From assembly GCA_003164755.1 (NCBI GenBank), contig PLUB01000073.1, forward strand, positions 89,172 through 153,171: 64,000 bases of DNA, written 5' to 3'. This stretch comes from Methanosarcina sp. (lineage in GTDB: Archaea; Halobacteriota; Methanosarcinia; Methanosarcinales; Methanosarcinaceae). Made by a program: the position numbers and the translations under genes. The notes under the pieces were generated by a model. The model was given only the letters and a program-made list of their open reading frames with translations. It ran no database searches and was not told the origin of the DNA. This document shows, one piece after another, positions 1 to 10,185 of this stretch (its first letter is position 1; each line of letters starts with the position of its first letter).

Positions 1-1
1 T

Positions 2-238
2 CTTTTTTTGATCACGCAGGATCCCCAAGATATTGATGACACTGTTTTCAAACAGATCAATACGAAGTTAATCCTTAACCTCAACAACGACGCAGCAATT
101 ACGTCGCTGAAGGTTCCGAAAGAGTATGAACGGAGAATTCCTTATCTCAAAAAAGGACAAATGATAATTAATTCTCCTGATAACAGCGATATCGTGGAAG
201 TAGTTGGGCTTTCTAATTGTGTAGTAAGACATGTTTGA
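2..238 (+). CDS. HerA-type ATPase, C-terminal end (partial)
   Basis: Only the last ~78 codons are in the window; the reading frame is open to the left edge, so the true start lies outside and the TTG at position 8 is not a credible start. The visible part begins with an ITQDPQDIDDTVF segment followed by an INTKLILNLNND segment. That resembles the arginine-finger region and C-terminal core strand of HerA/DUF87 hexameric DNA-translocating ATPases, where a 'Q.P.DID..V..Q.NT..IL.L' pattern is typical. The family acts with NurA, and often near Mre11-Rad50, in DNA end resection. Walker motifs cannot be seen because they lie upstream. Family call is fairly good; the exact member is not known. Confidence 0.65.
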   Translation, partial: LFLITQDPQDIDDTVFKQINTKLILNLNNDAAITSLKVPKEYERRIPYLKKGQMIINSPDNSDIVEVVGLSNCVVRHV

Positions 239-796
239 TATTCTTCAGGCATAAATCCGCAAGAATCAAACATTCTTCTTTTAAAAATGAGTCTTATACA
301 CATGTTCAAATAAGCTCATATTTAATGAAGAATACTAAAATACCTGTAATATATAAAAGCTGTGGATTTGTCTCTTTAAACTCTTAATCCTTATTATGGA
401 AAACCAGATTCATTTTACAAAAACTACGCAATATGTGTACAAACTAAATATTCGACAAACTCTTTTTACCATACTTCTTCCTTTACATCACTAACAAAAA
501 CGAAAGATTTACTGTTTCTGTTAAGCCTGTCGAAATGAACAAAATAAAAGTTGAATACCTCTATTTTGCTCTAATATATTTGAAAATATCTGCTGAAGAC
601 CAAGGAGAATTTAAAAGGAAATGCCTTTAATGATTGGTTATTAGTTTGACAATGCCAAGTTTCCAGTATCCAGAATGATCTTTCCATCTTTAGAAGGAAC
701 TTCTCCAGAATATAGTTTTATGCAGTTGATGAAGAGATGTTCTATCCGGCTTCATTTTATCATCAAAAGTTTTATTATAGGCAAATGCATAGTCTA
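239..796. other. gene-poor spacer with a possible minus-strand coding relic
   Basis: No credible intact gene. Between about 640 and 835 the minus strand reads as coding-like sequence (a NLEMHLSIEMLDYAFAYN segment, then in another frame GEVPSKDGKIILDTGNLAL), so it may be the degraded end of a gene. I do not recognise the family. Confidence 0.25.
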
Positions 797-816
797 GCAT
801 CTCAATACTGAGATGC
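797..816. promoter_or_regulatory. perfect inverted repeat upstream of rbkR, candidate operator
   Basis: Two perfect 8-bp arms, GCATCTCA and TGAGATGC, are separated by ATAC. The repeat ends 23 bp before the GTG start of rbkR. RbkR proteins of archaea are riboflavin kinases with a DNA-binding N-terminus that control riboflavin genes. An operator this close to its own gene would fit autoregulation of rbkR-ribB. Seen: the palindrome and its position. Inferred: its role. Confidence 0.45.
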
Positions 817-839
817 ATCTCTAAATTAAGACGTCGGAT

Positions 840-1535
840 GTGCTGACAGTGCATGATATCGAATATCTGAAAAAACTTGCCCTTATAGGAGCAGTAAATA
901 AAACAATTAAAGTATCTTCGAGTGAGTTTCAAAAGCACACTGTAGCAAGTTCCAAAACCGCAGCAAGAAAACTAAAGCAGTTGGAAGAAGAAGGGCTGAT
1001 AGAAAGGAAGATCGTTCCCGGTGGCCAGTTGATAAAGATGACAGGAAAAGGAATTGAAATTCTTAAGAATGAATATAGGGAGTATAGCAGTATCTTTTCT
1101 CCAGAGTCAGATCGTCTGGAACTTGAGGGAAACATTCTCACGGGACTTGGAGAGGGCCAGTATTATGTAAATATACCTGGATACAGAAAGCAATTTGAGG
1201 AAAAATTATGTTTCTCACCTTTTCCTGGAACTCTTAATATAAAAATCTCCGGAAATAGTTTGACTGTGCTAAATCGATTACTTGAACTGCCGGCTGTCCA
1301 GATAGAAGGCTTTAATGACGGAAAACGCACTTTTGGGGGTGGAAGATGTTATCCGGTTAGTGTAAGAGGTATCGAGGCGGCTGTGGTAGCTCCTGAAAGA
1401 ACACACTATCCTTCAGATTTGATTGAGATCATTGCACCTGTGAAATTAAGAGATACCCTTAGCTTGAAAGACGGAGACAGAGTTGTGATACAAATTGGAA
1501 AAAGGGTATGGAGAGCAAAAAATGAGCGAAAATAA
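840..1535 (+). CDS. ribK: CTP-dependent riboflavin kinase with N-terminal winged-helix regulator domain (RbkR type)
   Basis: The 231-residue protein has two parts. Residues ~1-85 look like a winged helix-turn-helix (LIGAVNKTIKVSSSEF, then SSKTAARKLKQLEEEGLIER with a basic recognition helix and a wing). Residues ~95-225 match the archaeal CTP-dependent riboflavin kinase fold (LTGLGEGQYYVNIPGYRKQF, the conserved FPGTLNIKI, and FGGGRCYPV). The kinase makes FMN from riboflavin using CTP. The fused form is known as RbkR, a regulator of riboflavin genes. GTG at 840 is the first start after an in-frame TAA at 822. The last 14 bases overlap ribB, so the two genes are translationally linked. Confidence 0.9.
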   Translation: MLTVHDIEYLKKLALIGAVNKTIKVSSSEFQKHTVASSKTAARKLKQLEEEGLIERKIVPGGQLIKMTGKGIEILKNEYREYSSIFSPESDRLELEGNILTGLGEGQYYVNIPGYRKQFEEKLCFSPFPGTLNIKISGNSLTVLNRLLELPAVQIEGFNDGKRTFGGGRCYPVSVRGIEAAVVAPERTHYPSDLIEIIAPVKLRDTLSLKDGDRVVIQIGKRVWRAKNERK

Positions 1536-2262
1536 GGTATATAAGTGTCTTAAATACGGAAATATAAATCTTAATAGGGCTCTAAATGCCCTGCGCGCCG
1601 GGGAAATGATCCAGATTTATGACTCGGATTCGAGGGAAGGGGAAACCGATCTAGTAATTCCTGCAAAAGCAGTAAACTATAAAGACGTTAAATGGATGCG
1701 AAAAGATGCTGGTGGCCTTATCTGCGTTGCAATAGACCCTTTGGTTGCAAAACAGTTAAAATTACCATTTATGGTGGACCTAGTTAGCGAGGCCAGCAAA
1801 ACCAGTGATTTTGTTGGAAAAATTGTGGAAAAGAAAGGAGACCTTGATTATGATTCTCGCTCTTCTTTTTCTCTCTGGGTCAACCATAGAGATACCAGAA
1901 CTGGGATTCCTGATGATGAAAGGGCCCTTACTATTCGAAAAATTGGAGAAATTACAGAAAAAAACATTTCTGGAGACCTAACTCATTTTGGGGACTATTT
2001 CAGAACTCCAGGGCACGTAGCACTTCTAAAAGCTGCTGAAGGACTTTTGGATGAACGCAATGGGCAAACTGAACTTTCAATCGCTCTTGCTCGTATGGCT
2101 GGAATTACTCCCGCAATGGTGGTTTGCGAGATGCTGGATGACAACAATGGTAAGGCCCTTTCCAAAGAAAAGGCAAAAGAATATGGCAAAGATAATGGAC
2201 TTATATTCCTGGAAGGGCAGGAGATAATTGAAGCTTATATGATCTGGACAAGTTCGGAATAA
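1522..2262 (+). CDS. ribB: 3,4-dihydroxy-2-butanone 4-phosphate synthase
   Basis: A 246-residue protein that converts ribulose 5-phosphate to 3,4-dihydroxy-2-butanone 4-phosphate plus formate, supplying the four-carbon unit of riboflavin. Family signatures are visible: the acidic loop DSDSREGETDLVIPA (DxxxREGExD), a THFGDYFRTPGHVALLKA segment carrying the conserved substrate-binding residues, and GQTELSIALARMAG near the C-terminus. The ATG at 1522 is chosen because GGAG lies ~10 bases upstream and because it begins the family's usual length; an upstream in-frame TTG at 1495 would add nine residues lying inside ribK. It is the second gene of the rbkR-ribB pair. No GTP cyclohydrolase II domain is fused, as usual in archaea. 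Confidence 0.92.
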   Translation: MSENKVYKCLKYGNINLNRALNALRAGEMIQIYDSDSREGETDLVIPAKAVNYKDVKWMRKDAGGLICVAIDPLVAKQLKLPFMVDLVSEASKTSDFVGKIVEKKGDLDYDSRSSFSLWVNHRDTRTGIPDDERALTIRKIGEITEKNISGDLTHFGDYFRTPGHVALLKAAEGLLDERNGQTELSIALARMAGITPAMVVCEMLDDNNGKALSKEKAKEYGKDNGLIFLEGQEIIEAYMIWTSSE

Positions 2263-2270
2263 AAATCAAC

Positions 2271-2278
2271 TTTTTTTT
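2271..2278 (+). terminator. oligo-T tract after ribB
   Basis: Eight consecutive T residues begin 8 bases after the ribB stop. Archaeal RNA polymerase terminates at such tracts without needing a strong hairpin. Confidence 0.5.
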
Positions 2279-2569
2279 CATCAATCTTCCTCTTTTACTC
2301 CACCATATTTTGTTCTTTTGGTTATTTGTTTTATATCATGCCCTTGATTCATCCGGTTTTTCGCAGGGCTCCTCTAAAATAGTATTTTTCACAATTTTTT
2401 TCCCATCATAATATTATTTTTTTAATTCATTTAATTTTGCAATTTGAATTACCATTCGTAACTATACAGTCTACCACTATTCAGTTGGAAGATATCTATT
2501 TTAATTTAATAGATACTTCTGATTACTAGCTGGACGAAAAAAATCAAATTTTCGGTATCTAACAAAGTT

Positions 2570-2730
2570 GCAAACGATTGGTTATGTTCGCACCAAAGCT
2601 CTGGATATAAAATAATTATTCAAAATCAAATATTTTAGGGAATTTAGATAACCTCTGATTTTTACGGATCATAGATCTAAAATTTATATACATATGAGAT
2701 AATTACGGATTTTATCGAAATCCTCATAAG
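2570..2730 (+). repeat. dispersed repeat family A copy with extended left flank
   Basis: The core (about 2636-2730) is an imperfect palindrome with ends resembling GAATTTAGATAACCTCTG and ATTTTATCGAAATCCTC. The left flank (about 2575-2635, GGTTATGTTCGCACCAAAGC onward) is shared with the copy at 23145, so these two form a longer ~130-bp match. Elsewhere family A copies consist of the palindrome only. Confidence 0.6.
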
Positions 2731-2744
2731 TTTATAAACACAAT

Positions 2745-2860
2745 GATTTTGCATGACATAGTTTCATTTTATAGTGCAAAGGTAGCTTAAAATATATATC
2801 AGTTAGTTAATTCAATTTTTTAAGTAAGTCTCCATCTACGCAGCAAGCTGTGAAGTATTG
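2745..2860 (-). mobile_element. solo end of an IS200-type element
   Basis: The stretch containing ATAGTGCAAAGGTAGCTTAA and AGTTAGTTAATTC is, in reverse orientation, closely similar to the DNA preceding the decayed TnpA copies at 59255 and 62020. No transposase sequence follows, so only an element end remains. Confidence 0.5.
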
Positions 2861-2890
2861 AATAAATTAATTCGGAAGCCTATAAGAATA

Positions 2891-3490
2891 TCAGCGGTTG
2901 AATATTTTATCCAGGAAATACTGATGGATTCGTAAGTCATCGGTTAATTCTGGATGGAATGCAACAGCCAGTACATTTCCCTGTTCTGCCATAATTATCA
3001 CGTCGTCAAGATTTGAAAACACACTCACACCAGGCCCACAGTTAACTATTCCAGGAGCTCTGATAAATATGCCTTTAAAAGAAGAATCGAGAATTTCAAT
3101 TTTAAGTTCCGTTTCAAAAGAATCCCTCTGTCTCCCAAAAGCATTCCGGTTGACTTTAATATCCATAATTCCGAGCAGTGCCTGGCTAGTCTTTTTCACC
3201 TGCTCGTCTCCTTCTTTTGCGAGCACAATCAACCCTGCACAGGTACCGAGAACTGGAACTCCTCTCGCAGCCACATCCTTAATCTCTTCAGCAATTCCCT
3301 CGCGGGACAGCAACCTGCAAAGAGTTGTACTTTCCCCACCAGGAATCACAATCCCACTACATTCAGGGACAAGACCCTTATGCTTTATTTTAACTATCTC
3401 TGCATCTCTCCCTCGTTGTGCAAGAGCTCTCTTTAAGGCATCAACATGCTCAGAAACAGCTCCTTGGATAGCGATTACACCTATCTTCAT
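2891..3490 (-). CDS. pdxT: pyridoxal 5'-phosphate synthase glutaminase subunit
   Basis: A 199-residue class-I-type glutamine amidotransferase that releases ammonia for PdxS in de novo pyridoxal phosphate synthesis. It opens with MKIGVIAIQGAVSEHVDAL. The GGEST oxyanion motif, the nucleophile elbow GTCAGLIVLA with the catalytic Cys, and the HPEL segment with the catalytic His and Glu are all intact. I start at the ATG at 3490 because a GGTG ribosome site lies just upstream and family members begin with MKIGV; an ATG 12 bases earlier is possible. pdxS lies upstream on the same strand, but 381 bp away, with a dispersed repeat between them, unusual for a pair whose products form one complex. Confidence 0.93.
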   Translation of the reverse strand: MKIGVIAIQGAVSEHVDALKRALAQRGRDAEIVKIKHKGLVPECSGIVIPGGESTTLCRLLSREGIAEEIKDVAARGVPVLGTCAGLIVLAKEGDEQVKKTSQALLGIMDIKVNRNAFGRQRDSFETELKIEILDSSFKGIFIRAPGIVNCGPGVSVFSNLDDVIIMAEQGNVLAVAFHPELTDDLRIHQYFLDKIFNR

Positions 3491-3584
3491 GAGAAGCACC
3501 ATTTTCTAGAAATTAACTTTTTATTTGTTGGATTTAAAATTCTGAAAAATTAAGTACAATTAAGCCCGGGAAAAACAATATAAT

Positions 3585-3750
3585 TAACTATCTTTACTAC
3601 GATTCAATGAACAAATTTCGGTGGGCTGATTTTATTTAACTGTAGGCTATTGATTATATTTCGTATTTTTTAATCAGTTGGAAATCAGGAGTATTTATTG
3701 CACCAAAATATATATCTCTCAACGATTTTTGTTGGGCTAGATATTTACAA
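3585..3750 (+). repeat. dispersed repeat family C copy
   Basis: About 165 bp related to the copies at 10406 and 23841. Shared landmarks in order are ATCTTTACTA..ATTCAATGA, GCTGATTTTATTTAACTG, a TTTTTTA tract, AATCAG, ATTGCA.CAAAATA.ATATCT, and a final GGAT..ATAGTTAC-like end. It separates pdxS from pdxT. Confidence 0.6.
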
Positions 3751-3871
3751 AGTCAAATCAATTTATTCTCACAGGCTTGTCAGAAAGATTATTTGTATAA
3801 ATTTGAATTTTTAGCCCTCTTGAGTGAAACTAAAAGGGAAAAAGTACTTCCCGAAGAGCAACTCTAAATTT

Positions 3872-4768
3872 TCACCAACCTCGTTCCTGAAGAGCTTCTT
3901 CTATGGGGATCATATCTGCGCTGATGCCCTTCATTCCGGAACCAATACCTTTTGAGATCTCAGCAAGTTTTGCAGGGTTATCATAGTTATTTACACCTTC
4001 AACAATAGCTTTTGCCATCTTTTCAGGATTTTCGGCTTTGAAAATGCCTGAACCCACAAAAACTCCATCAGCTCCAAGGCGCATCATAAGAGCTGCATCT
4101 GCAGGGGTTGCAATTCCACCAGCTGCAAAATTAACCACAGACAAGCGCTGCATCTTCGCGGTTTCGACCACTAGTTCTATTGGAGCTTCAATTTCCCTGG
4201 CAACCAGAATTAGTTCTTCTCTTGTCTTACCAGAAAGTGCACGGATTTCGCCCATTATCTGTTTCATGTGTTTCACTGCTTGGCTGATATCACCTGTTCC
4301 GGCTTCTCCCTTGGTCCGGATCATGGCTGCACCTTCGTTAATTCTTCGGAGGGCTTCTCCGAGATTTCTAGCTCCGCAGACAAAAGGCACTGTAAACTGT
4401 GTCTTGTCTATATGGAAGAAGGGATCTGCGGGGGTTAGTACTTCGGATTCATCTACCATGTCAACACCAAGTGCCTCTAGGATTTCAGCTTCTACAAAAT
4501 GCCCTATTCTGGCTTTTGCCATTACAGGGATTGTAACGGTATCAATGATTTGTTGAATTATTTCAGGATTTACCATTCGGGCAACTCCACCAGCTTTCCT
4601 GATATCTGCAGGAACAGCCTGAAGGGCCATAACAGCAACTGCTCCGGCTTCTTCTGCGATTTTGGCTTGTTCAAAGGTTGTTACATCCATGATCACACCC
4701 CCTTTCTGCATCTTTGCAAAGCCAAGCTTGATAAGTTCTGTCCCATGTCTTAATTTTTCAAAGTCCAT
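3872..4768 (-). CDS. pdxS: pyridoxal 5'-phosphate synthase subunit PdxS
   Basis: The 298-residue synthase subunit builds PLP from ribose 5-phosphate, glyceraldehyde 3-phosphate and ammonia delivered by PdxT. The (beta/alpha)8 protein shows the family's near-invariant blocks: [10 protein letters not shown] near residue 25, [34 protein letters not shown] with the catalytic Lys region, [15 protein letters not shown], and [18 protein letters not shown]. The ATG at 4768 is preceded by GAGGATGAT at the right spacing; the ATG nine bases upstream lies inside that ribosome site. Length is normal for the family. Confidence 0.95.
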   Translation of the reverse strand: MDFEKLRHGTELIKLGFAKMQKGGVIMDVTTFEQAKIAEEAGAVAVMALQAVPADIRKAGGVARMVNPEIIQQIIDTVTIPVMAKARIGHFVEAEILEALGVDMVDESEVLTPADPFFHIDKTQFTVPFVCGARNLGEALRRINEGAAMIRTKGEAGTGDISQAVKHMKQIMGEIRALSGKTREELILVAREIEAPIELVVETAKMQRLSVVNFAAGGIATPADAALMMRLGADGVFVGSGIFKAENPEKMAKAIVEGVNNYDNPAKLAEISKGIGSGMKGISADMIPIEEALQERGW

Positions 4769-5377
4769 AAATATCATCCTCTTGTTTTTATCTTATTTAT
4801 GAGATACACCGTAGGAAATGCTTCCACGAATTTAAAGGCCATCAAGTTTTTTTCCATTAATTACAACAGAAGACTAAGGTTTCAGTTTGTTGTTTTTCCA
4901 GTGGATTGTGACTACTCTCAATAGTTAAAAGGATTATTTAAGTTATTTCTTAATTAAAAAATACAGAATAGACTAACTTATAATAATTTAAAATGCTTCT
5001 TTTCGGAAAAATAATGCATTTATTTACAGTATCTCTAATCTACTGTAAATTTGAAATCAAATTTTTGCATATTTTAAAAAATTTGGTTCCTTTGATAATG
5101 AATTTTCTGCGCGATAATCTATTAAGATTTGTAATTTTACAGAAAAATTAACACAGTTTCTCTTCTCATCACCTGTTATATTGATCTGCATGTTTAATAC
5201 AATACATTCCAAGCCTTAATGAGCGCATTACTATGTGCTCATATATTAATTTTCGCGCTTCATAATCACTATTTCAGCCCCCATATATTATGATATATTA
5301 TGCTACCGTCTTATTTTTGAAGCTTAAAGTTTTCCCTTGATCTTGGTTAAATAGGATGAGGACTCTACTTAAAATGT
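4769..5377. other. spacer without a recognisable gene
   Basis: AT-rich sequence upstream of pdxS. A TTTAAATT on the minus strand near 4830 could be its TATA box, but the match is weak. I see nothing else. Confidence 0.3.
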
Positions 5378-5770
5378 GTCGTATAGAGGATTCGGATTTA
5401 CCTCTGGTTTTTTTCCTCCGCAGGAATCCTGTTCAAATCTTTCTCGCTAATTTCTGTATTTAATCAGATTTTTTCTTTTTTGGGTCGTCATTCTTTGATT
5501 TTAAAGATAGCTTCCACTATACTTAGTAATACTCCTTTTATTTTCAATGTAATCAATGATAGAGATTATACAAAAAGCTGTGCACAACATCTTCAGATTC
5601 ATCCTTTGGACAGTAATGTCAAGAACTTTTCTTGCTTTGACTATTTTTAGTTACTGAATAAACTCGTTCCCTTGGAGCTATTTTTGAGCTAATTCTCTTA
5701 TTTCGTAATTATACCACTTATTCTTTCCTCTCAGAGACTGTGCTTCACAAAATGATGAAGGTTTCCAACT
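5378..5770 (-). pseudogene. IS5-family transposase relic, C-terminal part plus element end
   Basis: Read on the minus strand with frame changes, the sequence gives KARKVLDITVQRMNLKMLC followed by TAF. This matches the C-terminal 'VLVT..QRVN.KM.FTAF' block of the DDE transposase also seen at 17540 and 46134. It is followed by an element end (GAAATTAGCGAGAAAGATTT and GAACAGGATTCC) that recurs alone at 10597, 49002 and 52710. Stops and frameshifts are present throughout. Confidence 0.6.
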
Positions 5771-8715
5771 GAGGAAGTCTTATATGGTCGTTTTCATCAA
5801 AAAAAATCGTAGAATCGTTATTTCCTCTGTTAAGGAAGAAATGGTTTTATCATACGAAAGTTTTCTGAATCATTTCACAACAAATAGTATTATCATACAA
5901 GAAATATTGTACTTAAAGTGTCAAATCTTGTTGTTATAATAAGTACATTCTTAGTGAGTTGCAATATCTTCAATGAAAAGGACTTTCTAAAGAAAAACCC
6001 CTTTTTAAAATCAAATATTTTTTATTATTTTTAAGATTTTTGATTTATTTCAGTTGCCGAATAGGGGAAACAGCGATGAATTTTTGTGATCCCAGAAGAT
6101 ATTACTAAGTGTCTCCAATCAAAACTAAAGATGACTATTATTGCAACTAAAAACACGGAAGATATCATTATAATCATAATAATCATTAAAAGCGGAAAAA
6201 CATTGGGTTCCAGGTTATTGGAAGGAAATTAAGATTCGATCTGAACTATTTGTGTATTCAAAAAAAAGACCGTTTTTCTGGATTTAAATTATAAAATTTA
6301 TTTTCTTTCTCATGATCTGCACAGTGAAACAAATTTTCAGTTCAGTCAAATGCTCCACCTTTTACTAGGAAACTACCATCAATACCTATATTAGTTACAG
6401 CTATCGCTTGTTACGACTTGAAAATTAATTAATGTTTCTCTCTTAAAATAATAAACATATTATTTATTCTGTGGTTCTATAATATGTCACAGCAATTATA
6501 TGGAAGAGATCAATTTTTTTTCTAGTAAGTTGTAGTTATTTTTTAGCATTAATATCTGAACCAATATCTGGGGACTAATTATGGAAAAAGAACATATGAT
6601 ATAACATAGAAGGCATACCTTCATAGCAGTTTTAGGAATTACCTTGGATAGACTCTAGTTAACTACGAACCTTGCGGGGTTGTATAAGACATTTTCTTGA
6701 GTTGGAGAAGGTTATCTTAAGGAACACCAAAAAAAAATTGTAATAAGGACTGAGATTAAGTTATCTCTGACTGGTTTGATATGCTTCCCTATGCTATAAT
6801 TCATAAGATTATAACTAAGTAAGTTTAGTACTAATTAGTTTTAGGTAATAGAATTTAGAAAATATACAAAAAATATGTCCCATCTTAAATCTAGTTATAA
6901 TTTAAAGGTTTTCGAGTGCTTTCGAGCAAATCTTCTATTTGGTTGCAGGCATTTCCTCTCCTGCAGCTAACAAGATCAACTTTTTGGCATCGAAAATCAG
7001 CCGACTCACTTATAATTGGGGGGTATTGATGAATACAGACACGATTCTAATAGATGTTTACGATAGATATGGCAAAAAATTAATCGAAGGAATTACGCCA
7101 TTAAATCCAACCAACCAGACAATACCAATTTTTAAAAACTATAAAGATACATGAAAATTACACTAGAATATGGAATAAGTACGGATGATTTTAATCTCAT
7201 ACTAAGCTTTTTTAATAAAAGCAAATGGGACAAGTATAAATAAAGGACTCTATTTTTTTTAGATATATATGGATTAAAATCACACTATATTTTTGTTAAC
7301 TGATTAAAAATACTTTTAAAGCTTGGATAAATAAATTACAATTAAAAGAAACCGAAAATTTATTGTGAAGGCTTAGAATTGATAGGATTTTGAAAGAGCA
7401 GGAAAAGACTAACCCTGATGGAACTGATTCATGTAATTTTACCACACAGGACAAGAAAATAAGGAAGATAAGTGAATACAATCATCTAAACATCCCAGAT
7501 GAAGTTCACAGGATCAGCAGAATTATTAAGAAAAGTTATCTTGCAGATTTTCTCCAACTTCATTACTCATTCTCTCTCAGAATCTTCCCAGATCACGTAT
7601 TCCATTATTTTTAATAACGTTTTAATTTTATTTTGATTAGCAGAAATATTTTAGGAACTGACAAGATTCAAAAATAATGGGCCTTGAGGCCTCCTATAAT
7701 TCCTTTCTGAAATATTCTTGATCCATGTATAATAAGCCTTAGACTCAGATTCCAAAATTACCGAAATTACCGAGATTACCGGAAATTTCTCCTCAAAAAA
7801 GAATTTTAGTACATATGTCATTCTGGAAGCAGGCTCAGAACCTGAGAAAAATGGGCCTCAGATATCTCCCCCTCATTTTATAGGCAAGAGAGTTTTATTA
7901 TCCAAATATTTTTTGGGAGATCTTTTTTATTCAGTTTCAATTTTCTAAGGAATCTTTTTTCTACCAGACCGAGCCCGTTGAAAATTCTGTGAGCATGAGC
8001 AGCTATTGCAAAAGCATCTTTAAGGTAAAATATGGCTAAACATACACAGTTAACCGCTTCCAGACTGATTCCCGGAAGTTTAAGCATAGATTTAATATCT
8101 AAGGAATCTTGCTGTTATATTTCTGAATAAGAATTTTGGAAGTTCCCTTTATCCACCCTACTTTTACTCTGTAAAGGTCAAAATTATATATACAAATTTC
8201 AATCTCGCCAACATCGCCTTACACAATATCCTCTGAACGTGATAATTCCTGAAAACGTTTTCATGTTTCAGAATAGGTTACATCATTTCAGGTCCGTTGG
8301 ATATATTATTGAAATAAGTACTAAAACCGGATCCTCAAAACCATTCGTGCAATATTAATGGGAAAATTTAGCGAGTCTTCGCCTGAGTTCATCAATATCC
8401 ATTCTTGAGAATTAATATTTGCAATATAATAGCTGAGGTCTGGATCGTATCACAAAGGCTAAACTATTCCAAATTATATATCAGAGCACACAGATCATTC
8501 TCTCCGCTCAAGTGGACTGAGAAGGAAGATAATCTGGAAAAAGCAAGTGAGTTAAAAAGTTATGGGAACAATTTAGCAAGCCAACGTTCATCTAGAGATG
8601 TGCGTCTGCTCTATCACCTAGGAATTGTGTAGATTTATTGAAAGCATTTTACGATATATTTAAATTCAATTCATCAATTAATTTAAAATTAGATTAATTA
8701 ATATTCTAAAAGGAA
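5771..8715. other. long gene-poor spacer
   Basis: About 2.9 kb with only short ORFs. ORFs near 6939-7154 (71 codons) and 7390-7614 (74 codons) have no recognisable motif, ribosome site or neighbour context. A minus-strand stretch at 7878-8087 reads FYLKDAFAIAAHAHRIFNGL and looks protein-like but I cannot name it; it may be a gene fragment. Confidence 0.3.
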
Positions 8716-8787
8716 AGCCAAGATCCGGATTCGAACCGGAATAAAATCGCTCTGCAGGCGATTGCGTAGCCACTCCGCCATCTTGGC
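8716..8787 (-). tRNA. tRNA-Cys (GCA)
   Basis: The reverse strand folds as a 72-nt cloverleaf. The acceptor stem GCCAAGA pairs with TCTTGGC, the anticodon loop is CTGCAGA with anticodon GCA on a GC-closed stem, and the T arm is CCGGTTCGAATCCGG. The discriminator base is T (U73), as expected for tRNA-Cys. CCA is not encoded. In methanogens this tRNA is charged by CysRS and/or by the SepRS/SepCysS indirect route; neither gene is in the window. Confidence 0.95.
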
Positions 8788-8924
8788 ATTTTTTATATAT
8801 TTTTATTATGATGCTCTGCATTCGTGTAGATGAATTAAAGGAATTTCTGATATATAAATATTTAGTTTAAGAGAACAACTTTCTACATAATTAGAGAACT
8901 TCAAAATATAATCATTTATCTAAC

Positions 8925-9200
8925 AGAAGGAGATATCCCAATTGGGAAGCAAAGCTTGGTAAGACAGCTAGGCCTGCAACAATCATACCCAATATAAAGA
9001 TAGTGGAAAGAATATAATATCTAACAGATTTCCCCATGATAACATTATGTACAAATCATGCTACCCAAAATGTAGAGACATACCTAATCAATCCAGATGG
9101 TCAAACCGATCGGAGTATTCAGGAAAGTATCATCATAGAAGGAGAATAAGATATGCATCTTACAGTGTCTTCACAACTTCACGTACCTTAGTACTCTATG
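8925..9200 (+). pseudogene. possible relic of a secreted-protein gene
   Basis: Across several frames and stops the plus strand gives TARPATIIPNIKIVER, then ATQNVETYLINPDGQTDRS with IQESIIIEGE, then DMHLTVSSQLHVP. This has the look of a beta-sandwich domain of an archaeal surface protein, but the assignment is speculative and the frame is broken at least twice. Confidence 0.25.
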
Positions 9201-9206
9201 AAAAAT

Positions 9207-9299
9207 ATAGATCATTTTGCTAAACCTCCGATTTCAACAAACTGTCTAGATAGGCTTTATAAACAACCAGCTCAATATTGAGTTTTATTGAAATATTCT
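9207..9299 (+). repeat. dispersed repeat family A copy (degenerate)
   Basis: Left part TTTGCTAAACCTCCGATTTC and right part GAGTTTTATTGAAATATTC are the two inverted ends. The sequence is closest to the copy at 63311, with which it shares CGATTTCAACAAA and a GGCTTTATAA-like centre. Confidence 0.45.
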
Positions 9300-9319
9300 A
9301 AAAAAATATCAGAGATACT

Positions 9320-10185
9320 ATGAAGAGCTTAAATAAGATTTGTGCTACAGCAGACTGGAACGACCCAGAGTTATCAGAGATGATGCAGGAAATTCTTCAA
9401 CCTGGCATCAGAAAAGCAGCCGATATGGCAGGCCGGCATCGTAAGCATTGGGAATGGGCTATTGGAATGCTCTCGCTGAAAAAAGCAGGGAAGATAGATA
9501 CTAATTGCATCGTCTTGGGCATAGGAAGTGGTACTGAAGCGCCCGTTTTTTATCTGACGAACCATACAAAGTATGTCTTCTGTACTGATCTGTACACGAT
9601 AACGTCCAAAATGTGGAAAGAAGCAAATAAAAGCATATTAGAGAGTCCAGAGCTATTTGCTCCCGGTCAGTTTAACCGCAAGCGACTAAGCGTGCAGATC
9701 ATGAGCGGCACTAACATTCATTTCGAAGATAATACTTTCGATGCAATCTTTAGCTATTCTTCTATTGAGCATTTTGGGGGCAAAAAAGCAGTATTAGAGT
9801 GTATGAAAGAGATCGAGCGTGGCTGAAGCCCGGGGGTGTCGCCAGTATCGCAACTGAGATCTTCGTAGGTACAGAATTGGAAAAACTACATAGATATCGA
9901 GAGAAAGACAGCCAATTTCCTTGCAATTTGTTGCGTGGGCATTACAAAATATTTTCGGAGATCTTCACTCGCGATGAACTTGAACGATATTTGTTAGCAT
10001 CTACTAACATGAAGCTTCTGTATCCCATCGATTTCAGCGTAGATATTAATGACCTAGCCGGGGCTGTGAAATTTCCGTTGAACAAAGAGTATAATTATAA
10101 TCAAAATATCACACACATTTTTCTTGACATGAATGGAATTCTTTGGGGGTCAATACATATCGCTTTGATTAAACAATTAACTTAA
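9320..10185 (+). pseudogene. SAM-dependent methyltransferase, frameshifted
   Basis: Two overlapping frames encode the halves of one ~288-residue class I methyltransferase. Frame one (9320-9826) has the SAM-binding glycine motif CIVLGIGSGTEAPV, an acidic strand end CTDLY, and FDAIFSYSSIEHFGG, ending at a TGA right after MKEIERG. Frame two (from about 9799) continues with RAWLKPGG, the usual post-motif 'LKPGG', and runs to the TAA at 10183-10185. One missing base around 9805-9820 explains both. The substrate is not evident. It is a recent pseudogene or a sequencing error, since both halves otherwise look well preserved. Confidence 0.75.

Noticed and set aside
6939..7614. Two short plus-strand ORFs in the long spacer
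   Set aside because: No motifs, weak starts, and no support from neighbours; noted in the spacer entry only.
8405..8632. 75-codon plus-strand ORF upstream of tRNA-Cys
   Set aside because: No ribosome site, no recognisable motif and no coding-like composition beyond chance in this spacer.
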